Origin: Hyphomicrobiales bacterium
GTDB lineage: Bacteria > Pseudomonadota > Alphaproteobacteria > Rhizobiales > Rhodobiaceae
Direction: 5' to 3'
Length of the DNA: 64,000 nt
Assembly (NCBI GenBank): GCA_002869065.1
Contig: PKTR01000001.1
Coordinates: 425,118-489,117 of the forward strand
Every line of letters starts with the position of its first letter. The stretch's first letter is position 1. Shown one piece after another: positions 1 through 9,138 of the stretch. The notes below the pieces were generated by a model. That model had not been told where the DNA came from. It was given only the letters and a program-made list of their open reading frames with translations, and did not search any database. The position numbers and the translations under genes are program-made.

Positions 1-1
1 C

Positions 2-346
2 GCCCATCGCATCCGCCGTTCCAAGAAGCCGTTGGCTGGCGTTGGCGAGTTCATTTTCCGCTATGGCAATGAATACACCGAGATCCCGCCCTGCACATCG
101 TGCCATGGTGAGAACGGCGAGGGTGACGAGAACCTGCCGCGTCTCGCCGGTCAGCATCAGAACTACGTGATCAGCCAGCTCGAAGCCTTCCACGAGCGCA
201 AGCGCACCAACGACAATGCGATCATGCACACCATCGCCAAGAATCTCACCATGCTGGAGATGGACGCCGTAGCGCTCTATGTCAGCGGACTGCGCCCGGC
301 CGGCAACGAGACTGTGTCGGATAAGGAAGAACCCACGAACGACTAG
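2..346 (+). CDS. c-type cytochrome, 5' truncated by the window edge
   Basis: The reading frame is open from the first bases, so the N-terminus lies outside the window. The visible 114 codons carry one heme-binding CxxCH motif (CTSCHG), followed by a P-R-L-A-G-Q segment, a QLEAF segment and a Met-rich region (IMHTIAKNLTMLEM) that could hold the distal methionine ligand. This is the pattern of class I cytochromes of the c4/c553 type, which carry electrons in the periplasm. Because only one domain is visible, it could be the C-terminal half of a di-heme c4-type protein. The tail after the domain is short and acidic. The gene converges on the polysaccharide ligase gene, and a palindromic repeat begins right at its stop codon. 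Confidence 0.85.
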   Translation, partial: AHRIRRSKKPLAGVGEFIFRYGNEYTEIPPCTSCHGENGEGDENLPRLAGQHQNYVISQLEAFHERKRTNDNAIMHTIAKNLTMLEMDAVALYVSGLRPAGNETVSDKEEPTND

Positions 347-347
347 A

Positions 348-392
348 GCGTATTTCCGTAAAGTGGGAACCGCTTTTCGGACAGGAATACGC
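348..392. repeat. dispersed palindromic repeat, copy 1
   Basis: The outer arms GCGTATTTCC (348-357) and GGAATACGC (384-392) are complementary and enclose a second, imperfect inner stem (CCGTAAAGT / GCTTTTCGG). A related element lies at 47145-47188, again directly after a stop codon. Elements of this form are common in intergenic DNA of Hyphomicrobiales. It may fold in the 3' UTR of the cytochrome mRNA; a terminator function is inference. Confidence 0.6.
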
Positions 393-451
393 GTCGAAAA
401 AAAGCGCGCCTCTCGTGAAGCCGACGTCACGAAGAGCTCTCTGGTACGCGA

Positions 452-1735
452 TCAGATGTGGGATTTGTGAGCTGCATTGAAGTGCTCGGCGGCATGGATT
501 GCCCGGCGCAGGTGGCGGTTCGCGCGCGCATCGAGCGCAATCACGCCCCACGCCACCCCGAACAGCAGGTAGAGATGCCGCCAGTGATCGGTGTCGATGA
601 TCGCCTGCACGATCGAATGACCAACCAGCACGGCGAGGACGCACTGCGCATAGGGTTGCCACGGGCGGCGCTGGAAGGCGACCGGCACGAGGCGGAACAG
701 CGTCCAGAAATACAACACGAAATAGCTGATGCCGCCGATCCAGCCATAGGCGACGAAGGCTTTCAGATAGGTGTTATGCGGGTCTTCGGGAAAGAACATC
801 GCGAAGTCGAACGGCCCGATGCCGAGAGGCCTTTCCAGCACGAGTTCGAAGCCGAGAAGGTGGCGGGCGAAACGGCCGAGCCGGCCACCATCGTAGTTCT
901 GGACGAGGTGCGCGCGTTCGGCGAACAGCTTGCCGGCGCTCTCCGTCGACAGCACGACGACCAGCACGAGAAAGATGACGAAGATTGCGACAAGCCCGAT
1001 GCCGAGCAGGCGGACCCGCTTGCGCGGGTCGCGCTCGTTGATGAACACCATCGCGCCGACGAACGCCGAGGCGAACGCCGTTAGGCCCCAGGCGGCGCGC
1101 GAAAAGGCGAGCAGGATCGCGATTGCCAGAATGGCCAGCGCGACGATCCGCATCGGCAGCTTTGAGAGCGGCTGGGTCAGGACCTCGCGCACCAGCATGA
1201 CGGTCGGCAGAACGAGGAACGGCCCGAAAACATTCGGATCCTCGAAGGTGCCCTTGGCGCGGCCGTACAGCGTGAAGATGCCGCTGCCGGGAAGCAGGTG
1301 GAAGTAGCCGATGATGCCGGTGAGCGCGGCGACAACGGCCGCCGCGACATAGGCGTTGCGCAGGGTGGTCAATCGGTTCGGATCATCGGCGATGGCCGCT
1401 GCATAGAGCACCGATGTCGAGATCAGGAACCCGGTGATCGCCATATACATGATCACCTGCGAGTTCATCACCGAGCTTTGCGTCATGGAGACGAGCCCGC
1501 CGCTGATGAACAGCAGCATCAGCACGATCAGCGGCGCGAATTCGCGTTGCAGTTTCAGCCCGAGAATGAACCAGAAGAAAATGACCGCCGCGACGAACAA
1601 ATCGTAAGGGGCGGGCTCGTTGATCACGAACCCGCCCAGAAAGACGCATACCCAGAAAATGCCGCCGGAAAGGCGGGCCGGAGCGACAAGCCATGGTCTG
1701 GCAACGCCGCCGCCGGCACTAAGGGCCGCGGTCAA
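452..1735 (-). CDS. O-antigen ligase / polysaccharide polymerase family membrane protein (Wzy/WaaL-like)
   Basis: This 427-residue protein has about ten hydrophobic segments and should sit in the inner membrane. Its central part fits the O-antigen ligase family (Wzy_C): GTFEDPNVFG at residues 162-171, SRAAW at 212-216, GGRLGRF at 283-289, ERPLGIGPF at 301-309 and DPHNTYLKAF at 318-327, the last being the usual H-N-T-Y motif of the periplasmic face. Family members polymerise lipid-linked repeat units or ligate polysaccharide to an acceptor; which of these applies cannot be told from sequence. The start overlaps the stop of the upstream sugar transferase gene by 4 bases, so the two are probably translationally coupled. 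It is the last gene of a minus-strand polysaccharide operon. Confidence 0.85.
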   Translation of the reverse strand: MTAALSAGGGVARPWLVAPARLSGGIFWVCVFLGGFVINEPAPYDLFVAAVIFFWFILGLKLQREFAPLIVLMLLFISGGLVSMTQSSVMNSQVIMYMAITGFLISTSVLYAAAIADDPNRLTTLRNAYVAAAVVAALTGIIGYFHLLPGSGIFTLYGRAKGTFEDPNVFGPFLVLPTVMLVREVLTQPLSKLPMRIVALAILAIAILLAFSRAAWGLTAFASAFVGAMVFINERDPRKRVRLLGIGLVAIFVIFLVLVVVLSTESAGKLFAERAHLVQNYDGGRLGRFARHLLGFELVLERPLGIGPFDFAMFFPEDPHNTYLKAFVAYGWIGGISYFVLYFWTLFRLVPVAFQRRPWQPYAQCVLAVLVGHSIVQAIIDTDHWRHLYLLFGVAWGVIALDARANRHLRRAIHAAEHFNAAHKSHI

Positions 1736-3288
1736 TAGGCGTTCTCCGTGTTGAGAAGCCGGATCGGCGTCATGAACAGGATGTAGAGATCGAACAGCAG
1801 CGACCAGTTCTCGATGTAGTAGAGGTCGTAGTCGACGCGGTTGCGGATCTTGTCCGACGTATCGGTTTCGCCGCGATAGCCGTTGATCTGCGCCCAGCCG
1901 GTGACGCCGGGTTTGACGCGGTGGCGGGCGAAGTAGCCGTCGACGACCTGCTCGTAAAGCTGACCGGCGGCCTTGGCCGAACGCGCGTGCGGACGCGGGC
2001 CGACCAGCGACAGGTCACCACGCAGCACATTGAACAGCTGCGGCAGCTCGTCGATCGACGTACGGCGAATGAACCGGCCGACCTTGGTGACGCGGTCATC
2101 GTCCTTGGTGACGAGCTTCGATGCGTCGGCATCTGCCTTGTCGGTGAACATCGAGCGGAACTTGAAGACGTCGACCATCTCGTTGTTGAAGCCGTAGCGC
2201 TTCTGGCGGAACAGGGCCGGGCCCGGGCTTTCGATGCGCACCGCAAGCGCGGTCGCCAGCATGATCGGCGAAGCCAGGATCAGTGCGGTGCTCGCAAACA
2301 TCAGATCGAACAGCCGCTTGAGGATCGAGTTCCAGTCGGCGATCGGCTTGGTGAAGACGTCGACGAACGGCACGGCGCCGACATATTTGTAGGCACGCGG
2401 GCGGTAGTGCAGCTTGTCGGTATGCGCGGCAAGGCGAATATCGACCGGCAGCACCCACAGTTTTTTCAGCATCTCGCCGACGCGGCCTTCCGCCGTCAGC
2501 GGAATGGTGACGATCAGAAGGTCGACGCGGGCGATGCGCGCGAACTCGACCAGTTCCGAGATCGTGCCGAGCTTCGGATAACCGGCAACCACGGGCGGCG
2601 AACGATCGTCGCTACGGTCGTCGAAAATGCCACAGATGCGGATCTCGTTGTCGGGCTGGGATTCGAGCGAGATGATCAGTTCTTCCGCCGACTTGCCGCC
2701 GCCGACGATAACCGCGCGGCGCTCCAGCCGGCCTTCGCTCGACCAGCCACGCACGATGATGGCAAGGCCGGTGCGGAAGAAGGCAAAGAAGACGAGGCCG
2801 CTGACATACCAGGTGACGAACCAGACGCGCGAGTAGTACTCGCCGACCTTGGCGAAGAACATCATCGTCGCGACAAAGGCGAACACGATCGTCCAGGCGG
2901 CGAAGATCTTGCCGAGCTGGCGCATATAGGTGTGCATGTTGCCGATGGTGTAACCGTCGGAAGCGTGGATCAGCATCACCGCCAGCGCCGAACCGGCAAG
3001 CAGTGGCAACCCGTAGAGGAGCGCGAAGCCTTCTTCCGGGTACACATAGAGCCGGAAGACGACGAGCCCGATCAGCGCGAGCACGGTGAATTCGATGAGC
3101 CGGACGGTGCCGGCGACCACACTTGGCGAAACGGTCTGGCCGGTGAAATGGGCCGCGACCTTGCGCGCGAGGGTGCCGAGTTCGACCTTGCGTTCTTCGG
3201 TCGGTTCGGGGCCAAGGTCATGAATCGCAGCCGGATTTCCGGCGCGCGCCGCGGCCTTGTAGACCGTGCTGGGGTTGATCTGGTTCAT
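1732..3288 (-). CDS. undecaprenyl-phosphate sugar phosphotransferase (WbaP/ExoY-type initiating glycosyltransferase)
   Basis: The protein has about five N-terminal membrane segments, then a nucleotide-binding-like region (RAVIVGGGKSAEELI), and a C-terminal bacterial sugar transferase domain beginning near KRLFDLMFAS. That domain shows the family's KFRSMF, RRTSIDELPQLFNVL and GDLSLVGPRPHA motifs and a C-terminal PGVTGWAQINGYRG segment. Such enzymes transfer a sugar-1-phosphate from a UDP-sugar to undecaprenyl phosphate, the first step of repeat-unit assembly. The frame extends to a GTG at 3306; I prefer the ATG at 3288 (MNQINPST), with an ATG at 3294 as alternative. It overlaps the downstream ligase/polymerase gene by 4 bases and lies 63 bases after the GT4 gene on the same strand. 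Confidence 0.92.
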   Translation of the reverse strand: MNQINPSTVYKAAARAGNPAAIHDLGPEPTEERKVELGTLARKVAAHFTGQTVSPSVVAGTVRLIEFTVLALIGLVVFRLYVYPEEGFALLYGLPLLAGSALAVMLIHASDGYTIGNMHTYMRQLGKIFAAWTIVFAFVATMMFFAKVGEYYSRVWFVTWYVSGLVFFAFFRTGLAIIVRGWSSEGRLERRAVIVGGGKSAEELIISLESQPDNEIRICGIFDDRSDDRSPPVVAGYPKLGTISELVEFARIARVDLLIVTIPLTAEGRVGEMLKKLWVLPVDIRLAAHTDKLHYRPRAYKYVGAVPFVDVFTKPIADWNSILKRLFDLMFASTALILASPIMLATALAVRIESPGPALFRQKRYGFNNEMVDVFKFRSMFTDKADADASKLVTKDDDRVTKVGRFIRRTSIDELPQLFNVLRGDLSLVGPRPHARSAKAAGQLYEQVVDGYFARHRVKPGVTGWAQINGYRGETDTSDKIRNRVDYDLYYIENWSLLFDLYILFMTPIRLLNTENAY

Positions 3289-3351
3289 CGACATTTCCAG
3301 TCCCACGTATGCATTTCTAAAAAGTGTAGCGAAAACAGCCTAATAAACGCT

Positions 3352-4548
3352 TTACTCAGCGGCACTTCGGGCCGTGCCGGAAAGCGGTGAGGAAGCCGGG
3401 GCACGGCTGTCGAGGGTGTCGCGATAGAATTGTTCGATTTCGTGCGCCATCGCCGAGCAGGAGAACCGCGCGTGCAGACGATTGGCGCGCTGCACGGCGG
3501 CAGAGACCGCGGTCTCGCGGTCGCCGAGCAGTTTCGCCATTTCCCTGGCGAGCGCAGCGGGATCGTCGGCGGGAACCATCTGTTCGGTGTCGTCATGAAG
3601 AATTTCCGGGATGCCGCCGACCCGGCTGGCGACGATCGGTTTGCCGGCCGCAATCGCCTCGAGCACGATGTAGGGCATCGACTCGGCCCGTGACGGCACG
3701 ATCACCGCATCCGCCATGGCAAACGCCTTGCGCGCCGGCATCGCCGGGTGGAACGTCACGCGCTCTTCAAGCCCGAGCGCCGCAACCAGCGCTTCCAGCG
3801 AGGGTTTGTCGTCACCGTCGCCGACGATCGCAGCATTGGCCGGTTTGCCGTTGTCGCGTGCCGGGAGGGCGGCGAGCGCGCGGATGAACACATCCGGGCC
3901 CTTGAGGTCGCGCAGGGTGCCGATGAACAGGAAGTCGCGACCGCCGGCTTCTGTCGGAACAGGCCGGAATTCTTCGTCGCGCAAGCCGTTGTAGACGACT
4001 CGGACCGCAACGCGCGGCGTGCCGACCTTTTGCTCGTATTGCTCCGCCTCGTAGCGGCTGACGAAGACGAGCCCGTCGCTCATGCGCTCGAACAGCCGTT
4101 CGACAGCGAAATAGATCCGGCCCTGGAGGCTTCCTGCCGAATAGTGAAGGCTGCCGCCATGCGGGCAGTAGAGCCGCGTGACCTTGTGGCCGCCCATGCG
4201 CAACAGCGTGCCGGCGAGGCGGGCGAAGATGCCTCCCTTGGCGCCGTGGCCGTGCAGGACATCGGGTTTCAGCGTCCGCAGATGGCGGGTGACGGCGAGT
4301 GCCGCCGGAACGTCTTTCGGGCTGATGCTGCGCGGCATCGCAATGCGGTGCATACCGAGCGCGAGATAGGGTTTGATCTCGGCGAGTTGGCGTTCTTCAT
4401 GCGGACCGCCGGTCAGCGAGTCGCATAACAGGCCGACATGGTGGCCGGCCGCGTGCTGCTCGCGAACGAGGTCGAGGATATGTCTGAGCACACCGCCGAC
4501 CGGTGCCCTGACGCAATGGACGATTGATAGTGGCTTGCCCGTCGCCAT
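3352..4548 (-). CDS. glycosyltransferase family 4 (GT-B fold)
   Basis: This 398-residue cytoplasmic glycosyltransferase should add a sugar from a nucleotide donor to the lipid-linked repeat unit. The N-terminal half begins with an acceptor-domain strand and Gly-rich loop (SIVHCVRAPVGGVLRHI). The C-terminal half has the donor-site signature with the E-x7-E motif: PSRAESMPYIVLEAIAAGKP, followed by IVASRVGGIPEIL. The frame is open to an ATG at 4611, but GGGAGG (reverse complement of 4555-4560) stands 6 bases before the ATG at 4548, so that start is chosen. It is the first gene of the minus-strand group GT4 - sugar transferase - ligase/polymerase. Donor and acceptor sugars cannot be read from sequence. 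Confidence 0.9.
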   Translation of the reverse strand: MATGKPLSIVHCVRAPVGGVLRHILDLVREQHAAGHHVGLLCDSLTGGPHEERQLAEIKPYLALGMHRIAMPRSISPKDVPAALAVTRHLRTLKPDVLHGHGAKGGIFARLAGTLLRMGGHKVTRLYCPHGGSLHYSAGSLQGRIYFAVERLFERMSDGLVFVSRYEAEQYEQKVGTPRVAVRVVYNGLRDEEFRPVPTEAGGRDFLFIGTLRDLKGPDVFIRALAALPARDNGKPANAAIVGDGDDKPSLEALVAALGLEERVTFHPAMPARKAFAMADAVIVPSRAESMPYIVLEAIAAGKPIVASRVGGIPEILHDDTEQMVPADDPAALAREMAKLLGDRETAVSAAVQRANRLHARFSCSAMAHEIEQFYRDTLDSRAPASSPLSGTARSAAE

Positions 4549-4554
4549 CCCATG

Positions 4555-4560
4555 CCTCCC
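4555..4560 (-). promoter_or_regulatory. ribosome binding site deciding the GT4 start
   Basis: On the minus strand this reads GGGAGG, 6 bases before the ATG at 4548. The upstream in-frame ATG at 4611 has no comparable site, which argues for the shorter protein. Confidence 0.65.
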
Positions 4561-4745
4561 GATGAAACGCCGTCCCGACGTTCTGCCGGTGACGATTTCA
4601 TTGTTTTGCATAGGAAAAAGAGGTCTCGACCGCGTTAATTCCGGCCGAAACGGAAACGAATTCGCTCAAATCTTCTCCGATATGGTGAACGCCTCGTCAC
4701 CAATGCGGCGGGAACAGAGAAGGGGAAAACCGGGCTGGCCGGCGG

Positions 4746-5306
4746 TCAGAACAGCCGTTCACGCACGTGGATGGTGTCGCCGGGACGGATCGGATCGGTG
4801 ATCGGAACGCGCCCGGAGAGCACTTCGCCATTGAGCTGACGGGTAATGTCGACGCTCTTCTGCTCGGCCCGTGCGGTGAAGCCGCCTGCCGTCGCAATCG
4901 CCATTTGTGCCGTCAGGCCGGCAACATACGGGAACTGACCGGCGTTTCGGACTTCGCCCATGATGAAGATAGAGCGGTATTTCGCAACTTCGACAGAGAC
5001 GTCGGGCTCGCGGATGTAGCCTTGCTTCAACTTGGTCGCGACCGAGCTTTCGAGCAGGTTGATGGTCGCACCACGGGCCGGCACGAAGCCGATCAACGGC
5101 ATCGAGATATAACCGGCCTGGTCGACGGTATAGGTGTTCGACAGGTCGTCCTGGCCGAACACGACCACACGAACCTGGTCACCGCTGTCAAGCTGATAGG
5201 GCTCCGTCAGGACCTGATGAAAGGCCGTCGGGGGCCGGCGATAGCCGCTGCAGGAGGCGATAACCGCCCCCAGGCACACGATCACCACGAACCGCAACAC
5301 CTGCAT
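4746..5306 (-). CDS. polysaccharide export lipoprotein (Wza/OPX family)
   Basis: The predicted 186-residue protein starts MQVLRFVVIVCLGAVIASC, a lipoprotein signal peptide with a lipobox ending at Cys19. Then comes a Poly_export domain (YQLDSGDQVRVVVFGQDDL, with the typical L-x-x-G-D motif) and a SLBB-type segment (IMGEVRNAGQFPYVAGLTAQ). OPX proteins form the periplasmic/outer-membrane channel for polysaccharide export. The frame extends to an ATG at 5324, but GAGGAA (reverse complement of 5313-5318) lies 6 bases before the ATG at 5306. The protein is short, with no C-terminal amphipathic domain of the Wza kind, as in many alphaproteobacterial OPX proteins. It is divergent from the chain-length gene with about 200 bases between them. 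Confidence 0.92.
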   Translation of the reverse strand: MQVLRFVVIVCLGAVIASCSGYRRPPTAFHQVLTEPYQLDSGDQVRVVVFGQDDLSNTYTVDQAGYISMPLIGFVPARGATINLLESSVATKLKQGYIREPDVSVEVAKYRSIFIMGEVRNAGQFPYVAGLTAQMAIATAGGFTARAEQKSVDITRQLNGEVLSGRVPITDPIRPGDTIHVRERLF

Positions 5307-5352
5307 GGTGATTTCCTCGTTCATCCACGACGCTGTTATGAGCCCGTTAGGG

Positions 5353-5367
5353 TTAACGCTTGGTGAA
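5353..5367 (-). promoter_or_regulatory. near-consensus CtrA-type site (one mismatch)
   Basis: On the minus strand the sequence reads TTCA-CCAAGCG-TTAA, one mismatch from the CtrA consensus TTAA-N7-TTAA. It lies about 47 bases before the OPX start, in the divergent region shared with the chain-length gene. The assignment is by consensus only and short motifs arise by chance. Confidence 0.25.
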
Positions 5368-5506
5368 ATCGTTCTGGCTGCAATCCGTGCCGGATTGAAT
5401 AAAGGCGAAAAACCAGCGCTTTGACTCGGGTTTGCCGCCGGCGGTTAACCGGTTGCTTACCTTAACAAAGGGATACTGCGTTCATCGAAGTGGGAATCGG
5501 ACGACG

Positions 5507-7666
5507 ATGAACGAGCGTGGATACATGGCAGGCGAAGAGGTCGCCATCGACCTGAAAGGGTTGATGCTCGCGGTATGGCGCGCCAAGCGTTGGATCATCC
5601 CGGCAACCGTGTTGCTCGGTCTCGCGACGGCGTTCCTGCTGTCGCAGATGACGCCGCGCTACAAGGGCGAGGCAAAGATTCTTATTGAGTCGCGTGAAGC
5701 CGTGCTCGGCGGGGACAAGCAGGCGGGCGCCGAAGGCGACCGTACGCTGCTCGACCAGGAGGGCATCGCCAGTCAGGTGCAGCTTCTGAAGTCACGCGAT
5801 CTGGCTCGCTCGGTCGCCCGCAAGCTGAAGCTCTCCGATCTCGCCGAATTCAATCCGGCCGGCAAGGGCGGTGGCTCGCTGATTGGCGATCTGGGAATTC
5901 TGTTCGGCCTGTCCAAGGATCCGCTTCGCATTTCGCCGGAAGAGCGTGTGCTGGAGGCCTATTTCCGGGCGGTCAACATCTATCCGATCGAGAAGACGCG
6001 TGTCATAGCGGTCGAATTCTCGTCGCGTGACCGCCAACTTGCCGCGCGCGCCGCGAACGAGATCGTCGCGTCGTATTTCGAGCTGCAGTCGAATGTGAAG
6101 CGCTCGCAGACCGAGGACGAGGCCGCGATTCTCGAACCGGAAATCGCCAAGCTGCAGGCCGAGGTCAAGGCAGCGGAAGAAGAGGCCGAGAAATACCGCG
6201 CCGGCGCCGGGCTGTTTGTCGGCACCAACAATACGACGCTGGTGCAGCAGCAGATGGCGGAGCTGAGCACGCAGCTCTCCAATGCCGATGCCCAGAAGGC
6301 GGAAGCACAGGCGAAGGCCAGCCTCGTGCGCAGCCTGTTGCAGCGCGGCGCGGTCAATGGCTCGTCTGAGGTCCTGAACTCGCAGCTGATCCAGCGTCTG
6401 CGCGAACGGCAGGTGACCCTGCGCGCGCAATTGGCGGAAGTCTCGACGACGCTGCTCGACAACCATCCGCGTATCAAGGCGCTACGCTCGCAGCTCGCCG
6501 ACCTCGATGGTCAGATCCGACAGGAAGTTCGCAAGATCCTCGCCGGGCTCGAAAGCGATGTTAGCGTGGCCACGAAGCGTATCGACGCGATCAGGGCCCG
6601 CTTGAACGAGGTGAAGGCCGAGTCGGCCGGCGCCAGCGAAAGCAGTGTGCGGCTGCGCGAACTGCAGCGCGATGCCGAGATCAAGAGCAAGCGCCTGGCG
6701 CTTCTGCTAGACCGCTACCGTCAGGCCGAGGCCGGTCGTACTGCCGAGAACCTGCCGGTCGATGCCCGCGCCATTTCGCGCGCGACGACTCCGCTTGCGC
6801 CGTATTTCCCGAAGGTGATGCCGATCACGATCGCAGTCACGCTCGGTGGCTTCCTGATCATGATCGCGCTGGTTCTGGTGCGCGAGTTCCTGTCGGGTCA
6901 CGCCTTGCACGTCGTCGCGTCCGCACCTGTCGAACCGGCGCCGCCGGCAGCGGGTGCCGTCCCGATGGAAGCGCAGGTGCGCTGGAACGACAGCAACAAT
7001 CTGCATCGGATGATGCCACCGGAGCCCGCCGTCGCGGCCGAGCATGTCAGGCTTGAAACCGCCCGCGAGATCTGGCGCCGTATCCGCCGTGAAGGCAAGG
7101 CGGCGAAGCGGATCGTTGTCGCTTCGGCCGTTGCCGGCGAATGCGGGCGTCGTGCAGCCTTCGCATTGGTCCGTAGCGCTGCCTCGGATGCGGCCTGCCG
7201 CGCCGTGATGATCGACACCTTTGGGCCGAGCGACGGCAATCATGCCGACGACGTTGCCGCGTTGCCCGGTATCACCGATCTGATCGCCGGTTCGGTGTCG
7301 TTTGCCCAGGTCATTTTCCGTGATCGCCAGTCGCGCGCCCACATCGTTCCGCGCGGCACGGGAGCCGTCACCGATGAGGATCTCGCCGGAGAGCGCTTCC
7401 ACACGGTGCTCGATGCTCTCGACTACACCTATGATCACCTGATCCTCGATGCCGGGCCGCTGACCTTCGGGCGCGGTGTCGCGCGCTTGCTGGTCGATGC
7501 CGACCACGTCGTGCTCGCGACGACGGGCAGCGTTACCGATACGCAGACGTCGATCGCCTACGACATGCTCTTGCGAAACGGCGTCGAAGCGGTCTCGGTT
7601 GTGTCGATTGCCGAACCGCCGGTGCCGACCGGAACCGACGACGGGTCGCTCGGTGCGGTTGCCTGA
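5507..7666 (+). CDS. Wzz/GumC-type polysaccharide chain-length protein with degenerate BY-kinase domain
   Basis: The 719-residue protein has an N-terminal Wzz domain with the first membrane helix near residues 25-45 (WIIPATVLLGLATAFLL), a long periplasmic coiled-coil region rich in A/E/Q/L, and a second helix near residue 445 (MPITIAVTLGGFLIMIALVL). The cytoplasmic part resembles bacterial tyrosine kinases, but the Walker A position reads SAVAGECGRRAAF, with no G-K-S/T, and the Walker A' strand (AVMIDTFGPSDG) lacks the usual DADLR. A Walker B-like strand (YDHLILDAGP) remains, and there is no C-terminal tyrosine cluster. It therefore probably controls chain length and export without kinase activity. 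Start: the ATG at 5507 is preferred over a TTG at 5432; the ATG at 5525 is also possible. A bidirectional terminator follows. Confidence 0.88.
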   Translation: MNERGYMAGEEVAIDLKGLMLAVWRAKRWIIPATVLLGLATAFLLSQMTPRYKGEAKILIESREAVLGGDKQAGAEGDRTLLDQEGIASQVQLLKSRDLARSVARKLKLSDLAEFNPAGKGGGSLIGDLGILFGLSKDPLRISPEERVLEAYFRAVNIYPIEKTRVIAVEFSSRDRQLAARAANEIVASYFELQSNVKRSQTEDEAAILEPEIAKLQAEVKAAEEEAEKYRAGAGLFVGTNNTTLVQQQMAELSTQLSNADAQKAEAQAKASLVRSLLQRGAVNGSSEVLNSQLIQRLRERQVTLRAQLAEVSTTLLDNHPRIKALRSQLADLDGQIRQEVRKILAGLESDVSVATKRIDAIRARLNEVKAESAGASESSVRLRELQRDAEIKSKRLALLLDRYRQAEAGRTAENLPVDARAISRATTPLAPYFPKVMPITIAVTLGGFLIMIALVLVREFLSGHALHVVASAPVEPAPPAAGAVPMEAQVRWNDSNNLHRMMPPEPAVAAEHVRLETAREIWRRIRREGKAAKRIVVASAVAGECGRRAAFALVRSAASDAACRAVMIDTFGPSDGNHADDVAALPGITDLIAGSVSFAQVIFRDRQSRAHIVPRGTGAVTDEDLAGERFHTVLDALDYTYDHLILDAGPLTFGRGVARLLVDADHVVLATTGSVTDTQTSIAYDMLLRNGVEAVSVVSIAEPPVPTGTDDGSLGAVA

Positions 7667-7699
7667 CGGGATTCAATTCACCGGCAATCATCAGACATG

Positions 7700-7730
7700 A
7701 AAAAGGCGCGGTTCTGAACCGCGCCTTTTT
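7700..7730. terminator. bidirectional Rho-independent terminator
   Basis: AAAAAGGCGCGGTTC and its reverse complement form an almost perfect 31-base palindrome, with an A-run before and a T-run after the GC stem. It stands between the convergent chain-length gene (plus) and the GNAT gene (minus) and can serve both. Confidence 0.92.
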
Positions 7731-7754
7731 CGTTTCGCCGGAAGGTCGGGAAAA

Positions 7755-8996
7755 TCACAGAATGCTGCAATGGTGCAGGGTACGCCGTGTCGCCGCCGCG
7801 AAGCCCATCAGTTTCGGGTTCTGCTTCACGGTGCGTTTGGCCGCCAGCTTGGCAGTGAGAAGGCCGGCATCGATACGTCCGCGCATGCTGATCGGGAAAA
7901 GCGTCTCGAACAATGTCTCGCGCTGGTCGCACCAGGCGAGTTTGTAGCGGGCTTCGCCGATGCCGAGGTCGAAGGCCGTCAGGCCGCGTTCGCAGCACGT
8001 GCGGATGATTTCGGTCAGCAACAATTCGCCCGGGCTGACACGGGTGTACTCGTCGGTCGCGATCGAATTGAAGAAGCCGGAGAAGCGCCCGTCAGCAACG
8101 CCACCGGCATAGGTCGCGCGCAGTTTGCCGTCGATCTCAAGTCCGTAGAGTTCGATGGCCGGCGTGTCGCTGTCGATCGAATGAGCGATCAACTCGGTGA
8201 GGAAGGCGTCGACACCCTTGTTGGCGAACGCGTTGTGAATGCCCTGGGCGTCGAAGCGTTCGGCCTTCTGGGCGCAGAACGCGTCGAGGATGCGGCTGGC
8301 TTCGGCGACGGTGGTTGCTCGAATGAAGCGGTAACCGCCAACGTCCTTCAAGGCGTTTTTCTGCCAGCGCAGTTTCTTGCGCCCGCGCGACCCGCGCCGC
8401 TCTTTGAGCAGGGCGTCGAAATCCGGCATCAGTGTGGTTGCGAAGGCATTGTTCGCGGCCGGATGGTTCGGCAGAAGCGAGAACGGATTGCGCTGTCCCT
8501 GCCAGACATGCGGCTGGTTGCAAAGATGGATCAGGTCGATCTGGTCGTCGGCAGCGCCCACCCGCTTGAGGATATCAAACAGCGTTGTCGCATCGATCTC
8601 GGCCATGAAGTCGCGGTCGAACAGCCCCAGATTGTAGTTCGCATGCGTGCCGCCGAGGAAGCGGATGATCGTCCCGAGCTGCCCGCGGGTGAGACCGAAA
8701 GGCAGAACGAGAACCGGGCGGCCGTCTTTTTCGACCGTTACGATGCGCGGTTCGACACCACTGGCTGCGCCGACATGGCGGTGCCAGGAGGAAATCCATT
8801 CGTATCGCTGGTAAGCCGTGAACAACCCCGTGGCTTCGAGCGCCAGCCAGGCCTCGCGTGCCGCGTCGAACGTATCGGTGACGTGGACCGAAACGGCCTG
8901 TGCAACACGCTCTTGATGGACCGTCTCTACCGCCTCGTCAGAGACGTCGTCGACGATCGGGAACACCATGCCGGGGTTGAGAAGTGCGGAACGCAT
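7755..8996 (-). CDS. GNAT-family acetyltransferase, CelD/BcsL-like (Acetyltransf_6)
   Basis: About 413 residues. The C-terminal half has the FemAB-like GNAT fold typical of proteins called CelD or 'cellulose biosynthesis' in rhizobia: a basic segment (RRGSRGRKKLRWQKNALK), YGLEIDGKLRATYAGGVADG, an acceptor-side YTRVSPGELLLTEIIR stretch and FDLGIGEARYKLAWC near the end. These genes usually accompany exopolysaccharide loci and are thought to acylate polysaccharide precursors; the substrate is unknown. The frame runs to a TTG at 9044; the ATG at 8996 (MRSALLNPGM) is preferred. It is divergent from the deacetylase gene with a 142-base AT-rich spacer. Confidence 0.8.
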   Translation of the reverse strand: MRSALLNPGMVFPIVDDVSDEAVETVHQERVAQAVSVHVTDTFDAAREAWLALEATGLFTAYQRYEWISSWHRHVGAASGVEPRIVTVEKDGRPVLVLPFGLTRGQLGTIIRFLGGTHANYNLGLFDRDFMAEIDATTLFDILKRVGAADDQIDLIHLCNQPHVWQGQRNPFSLLPNHPAANNAFATTLMPDFDALLKERRGSRGRKKLRWQKNALKDVGGYRFIRATTVAEASRILDAFCAQKAERFDAQGIHNAFANKGVDAFLTELIAHSIDSDTPAIELYGLEIDGKLRATYAGGVADGRFSGFFNSIATDEYTRVSPGELLLTEIIRTCCERGLTAFDLGIGEARYKLAWCDQRETLFETLFPISMRGRIDAGLLTAKLAAKRTVKQNPKLMGFAAATRRTLHHCSIL

Positions 8997-9138
8997 ACTC
9001 TGAAATCCGTGACTTCCAAGGGGTTGCGAACCATTAGCAAGCAAATCTAAAGATTCAGTGTTTAGTGTTCTCGTCGACTGCTTGGGCAGGGCGACTCATG
9101 CCTCCACGCAGTCGCTGAACCGGTAGGGGTTGCTCTTC

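Noticed and set aside
1921-3390. 489-codon plus-strand frame opposite the sugar transferase gene
   Set aside because: Asp/Glu/Arg-rich shadow without homology; the minus-strand protein has the full bacterial sugar transferase signature.
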